A stretch of DNA of 6,351 nucleotides from an uncultured Rikenellaceae bacterium (GCA_904501625.1 CAJGBR010000059.1:1-6351), one strand, 5' to 3'; shown: positions 1-6,351, counted from the first letter of the stretch. Made by a program: numbers and translations. The notes: generated by a model not told the origin, from the letters alone.

Positions 1-60
1 ACAAATTTACATATTTTTTTATTTGTTAGGATACTTATGTGATAAAAGTTCTGCGACAAA
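1..60. other. Intergenic region downstream of crcB, no gene
   Basis: This very AT-rich stretch follows the crcB stop codon. No coding region is visible. It contains a 6-bp inverted repeat (ACAAAT at 1-6, ATTTGT at 21-26) and a T-run, but the arms have little GC, so a terminator is possible but not established. The minus strand also reads TAAATTTG at 9-2, which fits the Bacteroidota -7 consensus TAnnTTTG. It could be the promoter of a gene outside the window, but no -33 element accompanies it and such matches are expected by chance in AT-rich DNA. Confidence 0.5.
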
Positions 61-432
61 TCATTTAACAATATAATATCCCAACGCAATCAGAACAATC
101 CCCACGACAATACTTGTTAATACATATATAATAAAACTACCAACATTACCATTCTGTAACATTTGTAGACTATCATTGGCAAAAGTTGAAAATGTTGTAA
201 AGCCTCCACAAAATCCTGTTGTCAGCAGTAAGCACCAAGATGTACTCGTTGAACTATATTTATTGAACAGGGCGAACAGAACACCAAAAATAAAACATCC
301 GAGTAAATTGACTGTTAATATTCCCCACGGGAATGCATTGCTAACGATATTTTTCATAAGAGTAGAAATATAATATCTCAGCACTCCTCCGAAAAAACTA
401 CCAATTCCAACAATCAAAAGATACTTTATCAT
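61..432 (-). CDS. crcB: Fluoride-specific ion channel CrcB/Fluc
   Basis: CrcB/Fluc proteins are small inner-membrane channels that form antiparallel dual-topology dimers and let fluoride leave the cell. The 123-residue length is typical. Family marks are visible: GGVLRY (15-20), the W-G-x-L-T-V-N-L-L-G block with Asn42 in the polar track, and the signature GFCGGFTTFSTF (73-84), which carries the central sodium site and the pore-lining phenylalanines. Four hydrophobic segments are evident, roughly 5-25, 37-56, 66-85 and 99-121. Asp87 sits where many relatives have a glutamate, a mild substitution. The ATG lies 15 bp after the truA stop, so the gene is probably the last of the operon. Only one copy is seen here, which suits homodimer assembly. 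I see no fluoride riboswitch directly upstream. Confidence 0.95.
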   Translation of the reverse strand: MIKYLLIVGIGSFFGGVLRYYISTLMKNIVSNAFPWGILTVNLLGCFIFGVLFALFNKYSSTSTSWCLLLTTGFCGGFTTFSTFANDSLQMLQNGNVGSFIIYVLTSIVVGIVLIALGYYIVK

Positions 433-447
433 AAAGCGATTAAATTT

Positions 448-1191
448 CTAATAAGGATATTTTATTCCGCTGAGGAATAGACCTTGAGGTTGTGCTGAAG
501 AAGATGCTGCACAACGATCTTTTTTTTCGATTATTTCGGCAAATTGTTCGATGGTCATTTTGCCTCGCCCAACTTCAAGCAACGTACCGACTACGGCACG
601 AACCATATTTCTTAAAAATCTATTTGCTTCAATCGTAAACACCAATATGTTGTCATCACGTAATTGCCAATGTGCATAGGTTACATCACACACATTTGTC
701 TTATTATCTGAATGTAATTTACAGAATGATGTAAAGTCGCTGGTTGTCAACAATAGTTTGGCAGCTTGATTCATTGTTTCGATATTTAATTCTCCACTGA
801 AATGCATCGTAGTTTGTCTGACAAACGGATTCTTCTTCAGTGTGATGTAGTAGTCATATCGACGGCTTATGGCATCGAATCTGGCGTGGGCATCATCGGA
901 TACACGTCTTATGCCCAATACCGAGATGTCGTGAGGAAGTATGCAATTCAGGTGATATATAAAATCATCTGAGTGATCTTCAATATTTTTTTCAGAATCG
1001 AAGTGAGCTACGTAATAAGAAGCGTGGACTCCGGTATCAGTTCTGCCGGCACCAACAATAGCAGTCGGACAACCTAAAAGTTTAGTCAGAGCATTCTCTA
1101 CGGTTTGTTGTACTGAAGGTTGTTTGGGTTGCGACTGCCAACCACAGTATGCTGTGCCAAGATATTGCAGTGACAAAAAGTATCGAGACAT
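448..1191 (-). CDS. truA: tRNA pseudouridine(38-40) synthase TruA
   Basis: TruA isomerises uridine to pseudouridine at positions 38, 39 and 40 in the anticodon arm of many tRNAs, in the cytoplasm. The 247-residue protein is the usual bacterial length. The catalytic motif GAGRTDTGVHA spans residues 47-57, with Asp52 as the predicted nucleophilic aspartate. The N-terminal YLGTAYCGWQ (10-19), the HARFDA and RRYDYY blocks (102-115), DFTSFC (152-157) and the C-terminal RFLRNMVRAVVGTLLEVGRG block (191-210) are all characteristic of the family. The start follows the TrmH-like stop by only 2 bp, which supports co-transcription and probable translational coupling. No Shine-Dalgarno sequence is visible. 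The reading frame is intact and no key residue is missing. Confidence 0.97.
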   Translation of the reverse strand: MSRYFLSLQYLGTAYCGWQSQPKQPSVQQTVENALTKLLGCPTAIVGAGRTDTGVHASYYVAHFDSEKNIEDHSDDFIYHLNCILPHDISVLGIRRVSDDAHARFDAISRRYDYYITLKKNPFVRQTTMHFSGELNIETMNQAAKLLLTTSDFTSFCKLHSDNKTNVCDVTYAHWQLRDDNILVFTIEANRFLRNMVRAVVGTLLEVGRGKMTIEQFAEIIEKKDRCAASSSAQPQGLFLSGIKYPY

Positions 1192-1193
1192 AA

Positions 1194-1718
1194 TTATAAA
1201 TCTTTAGAAATACATTGCCATAAGACGACTCCTGCCGAGACCGAAACATTCAGCGAATGTTTAGTGCCCCACTGAGGTATTTCAATAGCCATATCACACA
1301 TATCGACAACCTCTTGATCGACACCTTTGACCTCGTTACCTAGCACAAGTCCGCACCCCTGATTCGGAGGTGTAAAACCTTCAAGCGAGCAGGCTCCCTC
1401 GACCTGTTCCACAGCGATGGCTGTGTAACCCATAGATTTGAGTTCGTTGATGGCCTCAACGGTCGTAGCAAACTTTCGCCATTGGACAGTAAGTTCTGCA
1501 CCCAGGGCAGTCTTGTGTATCTCTCGGTCGGGTGGAGTGGCCGTAATGCCACACAACCAAACCTGTTCAATGGCAAATGCATCGGCAGTCCTGAATAATG
1601 AACCGACATTATTTGAACTGCGAATATTGTCGGCAATCAAAATTATTGGTCGTTTTTTTGCCACAGAAAATTCTTCGACAGTCAATCTTCCAAGGTCTTT
1701 ATTTTCAATTTTTTTCAT
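1194..1718 (-). CDS. TrmH/SpoU-family RNA 2'-O-methyltransferase
   Basis: SpoU/TrmH (SPOUT) enzymes move a methyl group from S-adenosylmethionine to a ribose 2'-OH in tRNA or rRNA. All three family motifs are present in this 174-residue protein: motif 1 NIRSSNNVGSLFRTADAF (31-48, with Asn37 and the catalytic-type Arg43), motif 2 LVLGNEVKGV (124-133, Glu129), and motif 3 from IEIP to SLNVSVSAG (145-163), which forms the knotted cofactor site. The protein is essentially a catalytic domain with a short charged N-terminal lead. It lacks both the long N-terminal substrate-binding domain of RlmB-type enzymes and the C-terminal extension of TrmH proper. The RNA target is therefore not decided: tRNA is favoured by the neighbouring truA and dtd, but that is inference. 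The start lies 7 bp after the preceding stop, and the stop is 2 bp before truA. Confidence 0.93.
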   Translation of the reverse strand: MKKIENKDLGRLTVEEFSVAKKRPIILIADNIRSSNNVGSLFRTADAFAIEQVWLCGITATPPDREIHKTALGAELTVQWRKFATTVEAINELKSMGYTAIAVEQVEGACSLEGFTPPNQGCGLVLGNEVKGVDQEVVDMCDMAIEIPQWGTKHSLNVSVSAGVVLWQCISKDL

Positions 1719-1725
1719 TACGTTG

Positions 1726-3288
1726 TTATGAATTTTTCTCTGTCAGAATTTGTTTTTGCTGGTTGCGGAATTTGCGTTTGATGATTTGCTCCATTGACAC
1801 CCCTTCGATTTTGCTCTCCAGCCACGAAATGATGTCTAGGTAGAAAAATATTCGACGTTCGTAGGGGTGTGATTCGAGATTCTTCAGACGGTTGTAAAGT
1901 TTAATCAGTTCAGATTTGAACTCGTTCTCGTTGATTGTAGTCATTCGGCGAATGAAACCTAAAATCTCATTTTGGGCAGTGTGAAGATCGTTCATACGTA
2001 CAAGAAACGAATAGAGTGATTTTATTTGATAACCTATATTGTGATCAAGTCCCAATTCGTAGTGTGAGATAAGTGTCAGAATCCTGGCAAAACATTGCAG
2101 ATCGCGTCGGATTCTTGGATCTTTGGTTTCATTTATTTTACGCAATTGTTCGATACAGAGATCATATTGTCGGCTTCCGAAATATAGGCACGCAATCTTA
2201 TAATGGAACAACATTCGTTTGTGCAGTTCGAGATTGTTGTAATTCTCGGTAATAAACTGTTCGATTGTGGGAATAATCTGAATGCCTTGATCAAAATTGC
2301 CCTCCATACAATAGAGGTTAATCTTATTGTAATAATATATGGTGTCGGCAATCAATTTGACGTTTCTGTTGTATTTGTCTGCATTGAGTCGTTCGAATTG
2401 GAACATATTCAGAGCTGCAACCATTCGTTTATGATTGTTCATTAGAAAGATTCCGTCAAGCAGTTTTGAGAATCCGTAGATGTAGTTGTCATACATCAAC
2501 TCTTTCATATTCGGATTGGTCTCGAACAGATCAAGCCATTTGCGTGCATAACGATAGCAATTCCGAAAGTTGTGCAAAATATAATTATACCACACCATTG
2601 ATTGGTAGTAGTAAAACTTTTCGGAGAATGACAAATTTGAATCTCGGTATTGATTTAATTTTACGCTAAAATATTGGTTAATCAGATTGAGATCTTTCTC
2701 TGAACGTACATAGCCCAGCTGTTGGTAAAGACTATATAGGTGCAGCGATATTGCCGATAGTTCGTTGCAATTTGCGACATTGTTGCAGAGTGCTTTTGCC
2801 TGACGAGTAAATTCAACATTGTCAGCCATACTGCGGTTAAGGTAGAGTGATTCGATTACATTTTGGAATTCTATTGCATCGAGTGCCAGCGTATATTGGT
2901 TGTATTCGAGGGCCATAGTTTTTGCCTTATCTAGTTCCTTCAGGCTTTGTTTGTAGAGTCCCTTGTCGTATAGGATACGTGCAAAATCCATCTGTTCTCG
3001 AATTTGCAGAATCGAGTTGTGCTGAACATTGAGCAATCTCAGACTGACAAGAATCTGATTATACAGATGAGCCTTCATATTAGAAAGTTGTAACTTGGTT
3101 ACGGGACAACGTTTCATTATTTTAGCCTCATCATACTCGAGTAGCGAGTCCATTGCATCGAAAAGCTGAATGAATTTTGCTTCGTGATTTCCGTTTTGAC
3201 GGTTGGCATAGAGTTTAAAATTGCGTTTTTCAGCTTTGCTCAGACTTTTAATCAGGTCGAACAGATTATCTTGTTTCAGCGAATTCAT
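1726..3288 (-). CDS. Uncharacterised helical-repeat (TPR-like) protein
   Basis: I cannot assign a function. The 520-residue product has no signal peptide or membrane segment, so it is probably cytoplasmic. It is rich in Tyr, Asn, Leu and Lys and looks almost entirely alpha-helical. Degenerate helix-turn-helix units resembling tetratricopeptide repeats can be picked out at roughly 101-128 (FARILYDKGLYKQSLKELDK), 226-255, 316-345 and 359-386. The N-terminus carries a compact basic block, LFDLIKSLSKAEKRNFKLY (9-27), which I recall as a recurrent opening in Bacteroidota hypothetical proteins. The C-terminus is strongly basic (about 503-518). Such solenoids usually bind protein or sometimes RNA. 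Its place between the mazG-like and TrmH-like genes, 6-7 bp from each, suggests co-expression with RNA-maintenance genes but proves no shared role. The frame is open and uninterrupted. Confidence 0.85.
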   Translation of the reverse strand: MNSLKQDNLFDLIKSLSKAEKRNFKLYANRQNGNHEAKFIQLFDAMDSLLEYDEAKIMKRCPVTKLQLSNMKAHLYNQILVSLRLLNVQHNSILQIREQMDFARILYDKGLYKQSLKELDKAKTMALEYNQYTLALDAIEFQNVIESLYLNRSMADNVEFTRQAKALCNNVANCNELSAISLHLYSLYQQLGYVRSEKDLNLINQYFSVKLNQYRDSNLSFSEKFYYYQSMVWYNYILHNFRNCYRYARKWLDLFETNPNMKELMYDNYIYGFSKLLDGIFLMNNHKRMVAALNMFQFERLNADKYNRNVKLIADTIYYYNKINLYCMEGNFDQGIQIIPTIEQFITENYNNLELHKRMLFHYKIACLYFGSRQYDLCIEQLRKINETKDPRIRRDLQCFARILTLISHYELGLDHNIGYQIKSLYSFLVRMNDLHTAQNEILGFIRRMTTINENEFKSELIKLYNRLKNLESHPYERRIFFYLDIISWLESKIEGVSMEQIIKRKFRNQQKQILTEKNS

Positions 3289-3294
3289 CAGATT

Positions 3295-3621
3295 CTACTT
3301 TAGGTTCTCATTTTCGAGGTGACGATTTGCATCTCGGAGAGTTTTTTTCTCGATGTTTTTAATCAAAGCCTCTTCCAAATCAATACCTGTTTGATTGGCC
3401 AGACAGATTACTACCCATAGAACGTCAGCCAGTTCATCTTCTAATTTTTTGTCGAGGTCGCTCTGTTTTGATGATTGTTCGCCATATTTGCGGGCAATGA
3501 TTCGGGCTACTTCGCCAACCTCTTCAGTCAATATGGCCATATTGGTCAGCTCGTTGAAATAGCGGACTCCATACTGTTTAATCCATTTATCTATTGCAGT
3601 TTGGGCTTCATTGATAGTCAT
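3295..3621 (-). CDS. MazG-like nucleotide pyrophosphohydrolase
   Basis: MazG-like all-alpha NTP pyrophosphatases hydrolyse nucleoside triphosphates, often non-canonical ones, to monophosphate and pyrophosphate using magnesium. The 108-residue protein is a single-domain member rather than the two-domain MazG of E. coli. The metal-binding pattern is visible: EEVGE (33-37) on one helix and E-x-x-D at Glu63-Asp66 within LEDELADVLWVVICLAN (60-76). The product is soluble and cytoplasmic. The true substrate cannot be read from the sequence; house-cleaning of dNTPs or modified NTPs is the usual suggestion. The start lies 2 bp after the dtd stop and the stop 6 bp before the next start. A dtd/mazG-like pair is, from memory, also found together in other Bacteroidales, which supports a common transcription unit. 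Confidence 0.92.
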   Translation of the reverse strand: MTINEAQTAIDKWIKQYGVRYFNELTNMAILTEEVGEVARIIARKYGEQSSKQSDLDKKLEDELADVLWVVICLANQTGIDLEEALIKNIEKKTLRDANRHLENENLK

Positions 3622-3623
3622 AT

Positions 3624-4076
3624 CTACTCGCGGTTTTTAGAGTCAATCCAAATTGTTACGGGGCCATCGTTAATCAGTTCGACCTTCATATCAGCTCCGA
3701 ATTGTCCAGTTTGAGGAGGGCGTCCCATTAGTTGATGACACTCATTGATGAATTTTTCATATAGTGGTATGGCGTGTTCGGGACGTGCTGCCTTGATGTA
3801 CGATGGACGATTACCCTTTTTAGTGGCAGCGTGCAGCGTAAACTGACTGACAATCAACAACTCGCCTTGTATTGTCAACAAGTCGATATTCATAACTCCG
3901 TCAGAGTCGTCGAACAATCGTATCTTTACTAACTTTTGAGCCAGCCATTTTACATCATCATCATTATCGGCCTCTTCTATTCCGACAAGTACGAGTAGTC
4001 CTTGTCCGATATTGGCTACGGTTTGTTGGTTGATTGTGACGCTTGCACGGCAGACACGTTGGATTAAGATTCTCAT
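3624..4076 (-). CDS. dtd: D-aminoacyl-tRNA deacylase
   Basis: Dtd cleaves the ester bond of D-aminoacyl-tRNAs (and glycyl-tRNA(Ala)), freeing the tRNA and keeping D-amino acids out of proteins. The 150-residue length is standard. The protein opens with MRILIQRVCRASVTI. The active-site motif SQFTLHA (77-83) contains Thr80 and is followed by TKKGNRPS (85-92). Near the C-terminus, NDGPVT (136-141) holds the Gly-cisPro pair (138-139) that enforces chirality by excluding L-amino acids. All key elements are intact. The start is 9 bp after the stop of the LtaS-like gene, with no Shine-Dalgarno sequence, and the stop is 2 bp before the mazG-like start, so translation of these genes is likely coupled. 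Confidence 0.97.
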   Translation of the reverse strand: MRILIQRVCRASVTINQQTVANIGQGLLVLVGIEEADNDDDVKWLAQKLVKIRLFDDSDGVMNIDLLTIQGELLIVSQFTLHAATKKGNRPSYIKAARPEHAIPLYEKFINECHQLMGRPPQTGQFGADMKVELINDGPVTIWIDSKNRE

Positions 4077-4085
4077 TTTGAGGTA

Positions 4086-6020
4086 TTATTTTTTATCGGC
4101 AGTGAAATTACGCTGCTTGATATAACGATAGTATTGTTGAATATATGCTTTGATATAGTCTGCATTAAGTTCTTGTTCTGAGAGTTGGTCTGCAATATTC
4201 TTTTCGAGCATCGGGTCGTTGAGGTAGTTATAAGCTCCGATTATCTTTTTTTCATCGAACATAACTACGAGTGAATCGCTGACAAGATTGAATGTTCCGT
4301 TGCTGTAGATGACTCCTCTGGGTGTTGTCGTTTCGTCAAACAGATCTCGGCCGAGTGAGAAGACCGGTTTTTCGTAACCGAGCAATCCCAATATCGTTGG
4401 CATAAAATCGAGATGTTTTGCCATTTTATTGCAACGACCTTTGAATGAACCGTCAGCCATATAGAACAATAGTGGGATTCGATAATTGCGAGGGACTTTA
4501 TTATAAATTTCGTTATCGGCACCCGATGCGTGGTCGGCTACAAATACGAACAGCGTATTATCATAGAATGGTTTTTGGGATATTTGTTCAAAAAATATTC
4601 GAAGTGCGTGGTCCGAATAAGCAATGGTTTCGTCAATGTCGGTAGTCCCCTTTGGAAATTTTCCCTTGAATTCATCGGGAATTACATAAGGGTGGTGTGA
4701 TGACAGTGTGAATACCGTAGCGAAGAATGGTTCCTTGAGAGTTGCAATTTTATCTGCTGCGTATGGCAGGAAAATATGGTCGAATATTCCCCAATGGTTA
4801 TCGAATCCCTTTGAGCCGAACTCCTTCTCGTAGTCTTCACGGAACCAGAACTCGGATACACCGCATTGAAGTCCGAAGCTCTGGAAGTTCATACTGCGAT
4901 TTGACCCTCCGTGTAGGAATGCAGAGGTGTAACCCAGCTCGGCAAGTGCTTTAGGTAACCCGTGAATGGTTGATGATGCTGCGTGCGGGAAGGAGAGAAA
5001 CTGCAATTTGAAAGAGGGAAGCGATGCCCATAACGATGGCATTGCATCAATCGAACGTCGACCTGTCTGATAGGTATTTGAAAACACAAATCCCTGATTT
5101 ATCAGTGAATCTAAAAACGGAGTTTGAGATTCCTGTTGCTTGGGATATACTTCAGAGAGTGACTTGATATGAGCAGTGCCGAAACTCTCCAGAATAACGA
5201 GAACGATATTGGGTCTGCGACCTCCGAGCAGTTCGTTAGGCTTGATTTGCTGAATTGGATTGAATATCGAATCGGCTACAGCAGCCTCCATATACTGAGG
5301 CATTTCGAGTTTATCCTTGCTTCCAATGGTTCTGACCAGCATAAATGGATTGCTCTGTATCAGAGAGATTAATTCGGGACGGGCATATTTTGTGGCTTCA
5401 CTTGGCGAAATTGGGTATGTGCCTTTGATTGCATTGCCTCGAATCAGTACTACGGCTATGAATGTGGCAATCAGCAGCAGCAGTGTCTGTGAAACATAAT
5501 ATGCAAAATTGTTTCTGATAGTTGCATTCTTGTATTTAATTTTTCTGAAACCGATCCAAGTGAGTGCAATAAGTGCAAAATAGATTAGGAATCCCCACCA
5601 ATAGTCTACGGCAAACTGCAACATTAGTGAACCAAAATTACCTTCTTGGGTGAGTACGAGGTCATCAGATGCGATTCGGGCGAGTTTAAAGGGATAGTAA
5701 ACGATGTCGGCTACTGCGAGAATAAGCCCTGCAGCGTTTGTTATGACAAATAGCCACAACAGAAATTTCTGGTAGCGGTTGTTTGATCGGAATCGGAACG
5801 GTAACAGCGATGCAAGCAGAACAGGAATGTTTACATAAAATACCGAAACCGAATCAAAAATTAGAGAACCTTTAATCAGTTTTGGGATTTCACTGAGTGA
5901 GATGGCTCCCAATAATTCGTAATTGAAAACGTAGAACAATACTCGGCACGCCATAAGCAGGCAATACACAAGCAATATGCGTTTTAAAAATGTAAAAAAA
6001 TCACCGAAAATCTTCATCAT
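4086..6020 (-). CDS. LtaS-like membrane sulfatase-fold (alkaline phosphatase superfamily) enzyme
   Basis: This 644-residue protein has the architecture of lipoteichoic acid synthase and relatives. About five N-terminal membrane helices (roughly 13-33, 54-74, 86-108, 138-157 and 176-193) are followed by a periplasmic sulfatase-fold catalytic domain from about 269 onward. Catalytic landmarks are NIVLVILESF (271-280) with metal-binding Glu278, TGRRSIDAMPS (319-329) with Ser323 at the nucleophile position, SSHHPY (440-445), VADHASG (494-500) with Asp495-His496, and HLDFMPTILGLLGY (536-549). Relatives transfer phosphoglycerol or phosphoethanolamine from phospholipid to an envelope acceptor. A Gram-negative Bacteroidota cell should lack lipoteichoic acid, so donor and acceptor are unknown and phosphohydrolase or sulfatase action cannot be excluded. 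Two adjacent ATG codons (6018-6020 and 6015-6017) could start translation. A promoter box lies about 20 bp upstream, making this the first gene of the seven-gene run. Confidence 0.9.
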   Translation of the reverse strand: MMKIFGDFFTFLKRILLVYCLLMACRVLFYVFNYELLGAISLSEIPKLIKGSLIFDSVSVFYVNIPVLLASLLPFRFRSNNRYQKFLLWLFVITNAAGLILAVADIVYYPFKLARIASDDLVLTQEGNFGSLMLQFAVDYWWGFLIYFALIALTWIGFRKIKYKNATIRNNFAYYVSQTLLLLIATFIAVVLIRGNAIKGTYPISPSEATKYARPELISLIQSNPFMLVRTIGSKDKLEMPQYMEAAVADSIFNPIQQIKPNELLGGRRPNIVLVILESFGTAHIKSLSEVYPKQQESQTPFLDSLINQGFVFSNTYQTGRRSIDAMPSLWASLPSFKLQFLSFPHAASSTIHGLPKALAELGYTSAFLHGGSNRSMNFQSFGLQCGVSEFWFREDYEKEFGSKGFDNHWGIFDHIFLPYAADKIATLKEPFFATVFTLSSHHPYVIPDEFKGKFPKGTTDIDETIAYSDHALRIFFEQISQKPFYDNTLFVFVADHASGADNEIYNKVPRNYRIPLLFYMADGSFKGRCNKMAKHLDFMPTILGLLGYEKPVFSLGRDLFDETTTPRGVIYSNGTFNLVSDSLVVMFDEKKIIGAYNYLNDPMLEKNIADQLSEQELNADYIKAYIQQYYRYIKQRNFTADKK

Positions 6021-6067
6021 ATAGTCTTAAATAGAGGCTACAAAGATAGAAAACTTTCGGTGATTTT
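5997..6067. repeat. 13-bp perfect inverted repeat bracketing promoter and start codon
   Basis: The arm AAAATCACCGAAA at 5997-6009 and its exact reverse complement TTTCGGTGATTTT at 6055-6067 are separated by 45 bp. The inner region holds the TATCTTTG promoter box and the start codons of the LtaS-like gene, while one arm lies inside codons 4-8 of that gene. Read on the minus strand, the arm within the gene runs into a T-tract. A transcript entering from the upstream gene could therefore form a long-loop stem followed by U residues, whereas one starting at the local promoter would lack the first arm. Chance, an attenuator, a protein-binding site or an invertible segment are all possible. Confidence 0.5.
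6041..6048 (-). promoter_or_regulatory. Bacteroidota-type -7 promoter box for the seven-gene run
   Basis: The minus strand reads TATCTTTG here, matching the Bacteroidota housekeeping -7 consensus TAnnTTTG. It ends 20 bp before the first ATG of the LtaS-like gene, implying a short leader of roughly 12-16 nt. No clear -33 TTTG is present at the expected distance, which lowers confidence. It lies in the only internal gap longer than 15 bp, directly after a probable terminator, as expected for an operon promoter. Confidence 0.6.
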
Positions 6068-6072
6068 ATTCT

Positions 6073-6099
6073 AAAAAAGAATTCAATAGTTGACTATTG
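6073..6099 (-). terminator. Weak rho-independent terminator of the upstream gene
   Basis: On the minus strand, CAATAG and CTATTG pair around a TCAA tetraloop (6084-6099), and a run of six T residues follows five bases later (6073-6078). The hairpin begins at the last codon of the PepSY-like gene and includes its TAG stop (6094-6096). The stem is short and AT-rich, so termination may be leaky. The position between a stop codon and the next promoter box supports the assignment. Confidence 0.4.
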
Positions 6100-6351
6100 T
6101 TGAGCCTTTTGAATGAATCTTCCGTCAAGTGCAAAAATTAGACTATCACTGGTGTCACGACCTGTGGCAATTGTAATCATATAACCATTCGAGAAACGTT
6201 CGATGATTGTAATCATTGCAAATTGGTAATTGCTCTTGATGTAATTTTGAATATTTTCGTTCAACAACGATTCCATTGTAAACATCTTAGGACGTTGACC
6301 GGGTTGGCCCTGACCCCATTGACCTTGCGGACGTTGACCAGGTTGGCCTTG
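6094..6351 (-). CDS. C-terminal part of a repeat-bearing protein with a possible PepSY-like domain (partial)
   Basis: The reading frame is open to the window edge, so only the last 85 residues are seen and the true start lies outside. The Met encoded at 6283-6285 is most likely internal, because the frame continues upstream with a low-complexity Gln/Gly/Pro/Arg stretch. There QGQPGQRP occurs twice with a 13-residue period, separated by QGQWG. The remaining 63 residues, with a helix-like NENIQNYIKSNY followed by strand-like segments and a final LIFALDGRFI, resemble a PepSY-like half-domain of the kind found in small periplasmic Bacteroidota proteins. That resemblance is by eye only. A secreted location is likely for such a protein but the signal peptide, if any, is not in the window. 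The stop is TAG at 6094-6096. It probably ends its own transcription unit. Confidence 0.65.
   Translation of the reverse strand, partial: QGQPGQRPQGQWGQGQPGQRPKMFTMESLLNENIQNYIKSNYQFAMITIIERFSNGYMITIATGRDTSDSLIFALDGRFIQKAQQ

Larger units (their letters stand above)
61..6020 (-). other. Putative seven-gene operon (ltaS-like to crcB)
   Basis: Seven same-strand genes follow each other with gaps of 9, 2, 6, 7, 2 and 15 bp in transcription order. No internal gap has room for a separate promoter or terminator outside coding sequence. The only promoter-like box is ahead of the first gene at 6041-6048. Co-transcription is inferred from this spacing; promoters inside coding regions cannot be excluded. 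Confidence 0.75.

Noticed and set aside
1..26. Terminator hairpin after crcB
   Set aside because: The inverted repeat has only 6 bp, almost all AT, with a 14-nt loop, so it is not called as a separate feature.
433..447. Possible fluoride riboswitch ahead of crcB
   Set aside because: The gap to truA is only 15 bp, too short for the crcB riboswitch, and I see no matching structure in the end of truA.
1340..1636. 98-residue minus-strand open frame
   Set aside because: It lies wholly inside the TrmH-like gene in another frame, and its translation has no recognisable domain.
1438..1843. Plus-strand open frames of 97 and 81 residues
   Set aside because: They are antisense to well-supported genes, have no recognisable domains, and overlap each other, as expected of shadow frames.
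4445..5499. Several 60-70 residue plus-strand open frames
   Set aside because: All are antisense to the LtaS-like gene, whose intact motifs show the minus strand to be coding.
6094..6285. Complete 63-residue small protein starting at the Met at 6283-6285
   Set aside because: The frame is open upstream to the window edge with in-frame, protein-level QGQPGQRP repeats, so this Met is most likely internal to a longer gene.

Overview
The window looks like a chromosomal segment from a member of the Bacteroidota, probably the Bacteroidales. Three things suggest this: moderately AT-rich DNA, no recognisable Shine-Dalgarno sequences before any start codon, and a Bacteroidota-type -7 promoter box (TATCTTTG, fitting TAnnTTTG) in the only sizeable internal intergenic gap. 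The genus cannot be named from this sequence. I see no mobile element, CRISPR array, rRNA or tRNA gene. All genes lie on the minus strand, so transcription runs from high to low coordinates.

In transcription order, the window opens (6351-6094) with the C-terminal end of a probable secreted or periplasmic protein. It has a Gln/Gly/Pro-rich 13-residue repeat followed by what looks like a PepSY-like half-domain. A weak terminator hairpin overlaps its stop codon. A 73-bp gap then carries the promoter box for the next gene, and a 13-bp inverted repeat brackets that promoter and the start codon.

The rest (6020-61) is a very compact run of seven genes with gaps of only 2-15 bp. They encode an LtaS-like membrane sulfatase-fold enzyme, D-aminoacyl-tRNA deacylase (dtd), a MazG-like nucleotide pyrophosphohydrolase, a 520-residue uncharacterised helical-repeat protein, a TrmH/SpoU-family RNA 2'-O-methyltransferase, tRNA pseudouridine synthase A (truA) and the fluoride channel CrcB/Fluc. 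The last 60 bp (1-60) hold no gene.

Together the run reads as a housekeeping operon. Three genes act on tRNA or RNA (dtd, trmH-like, truA), one probably sanitises nucleotides (mazG-like), one exports fluoride, and one modifies the envelope. The 520-residue protein is the real unknown. I found no convincing new biological system. The items most worth a second look are the inverted repeat around the LtaS-like gene's promoter and start, the LtaS-like enzyme with serine at the nucleophile position, the repeat-bearing partial protein, and the uncharacterised helical protein.
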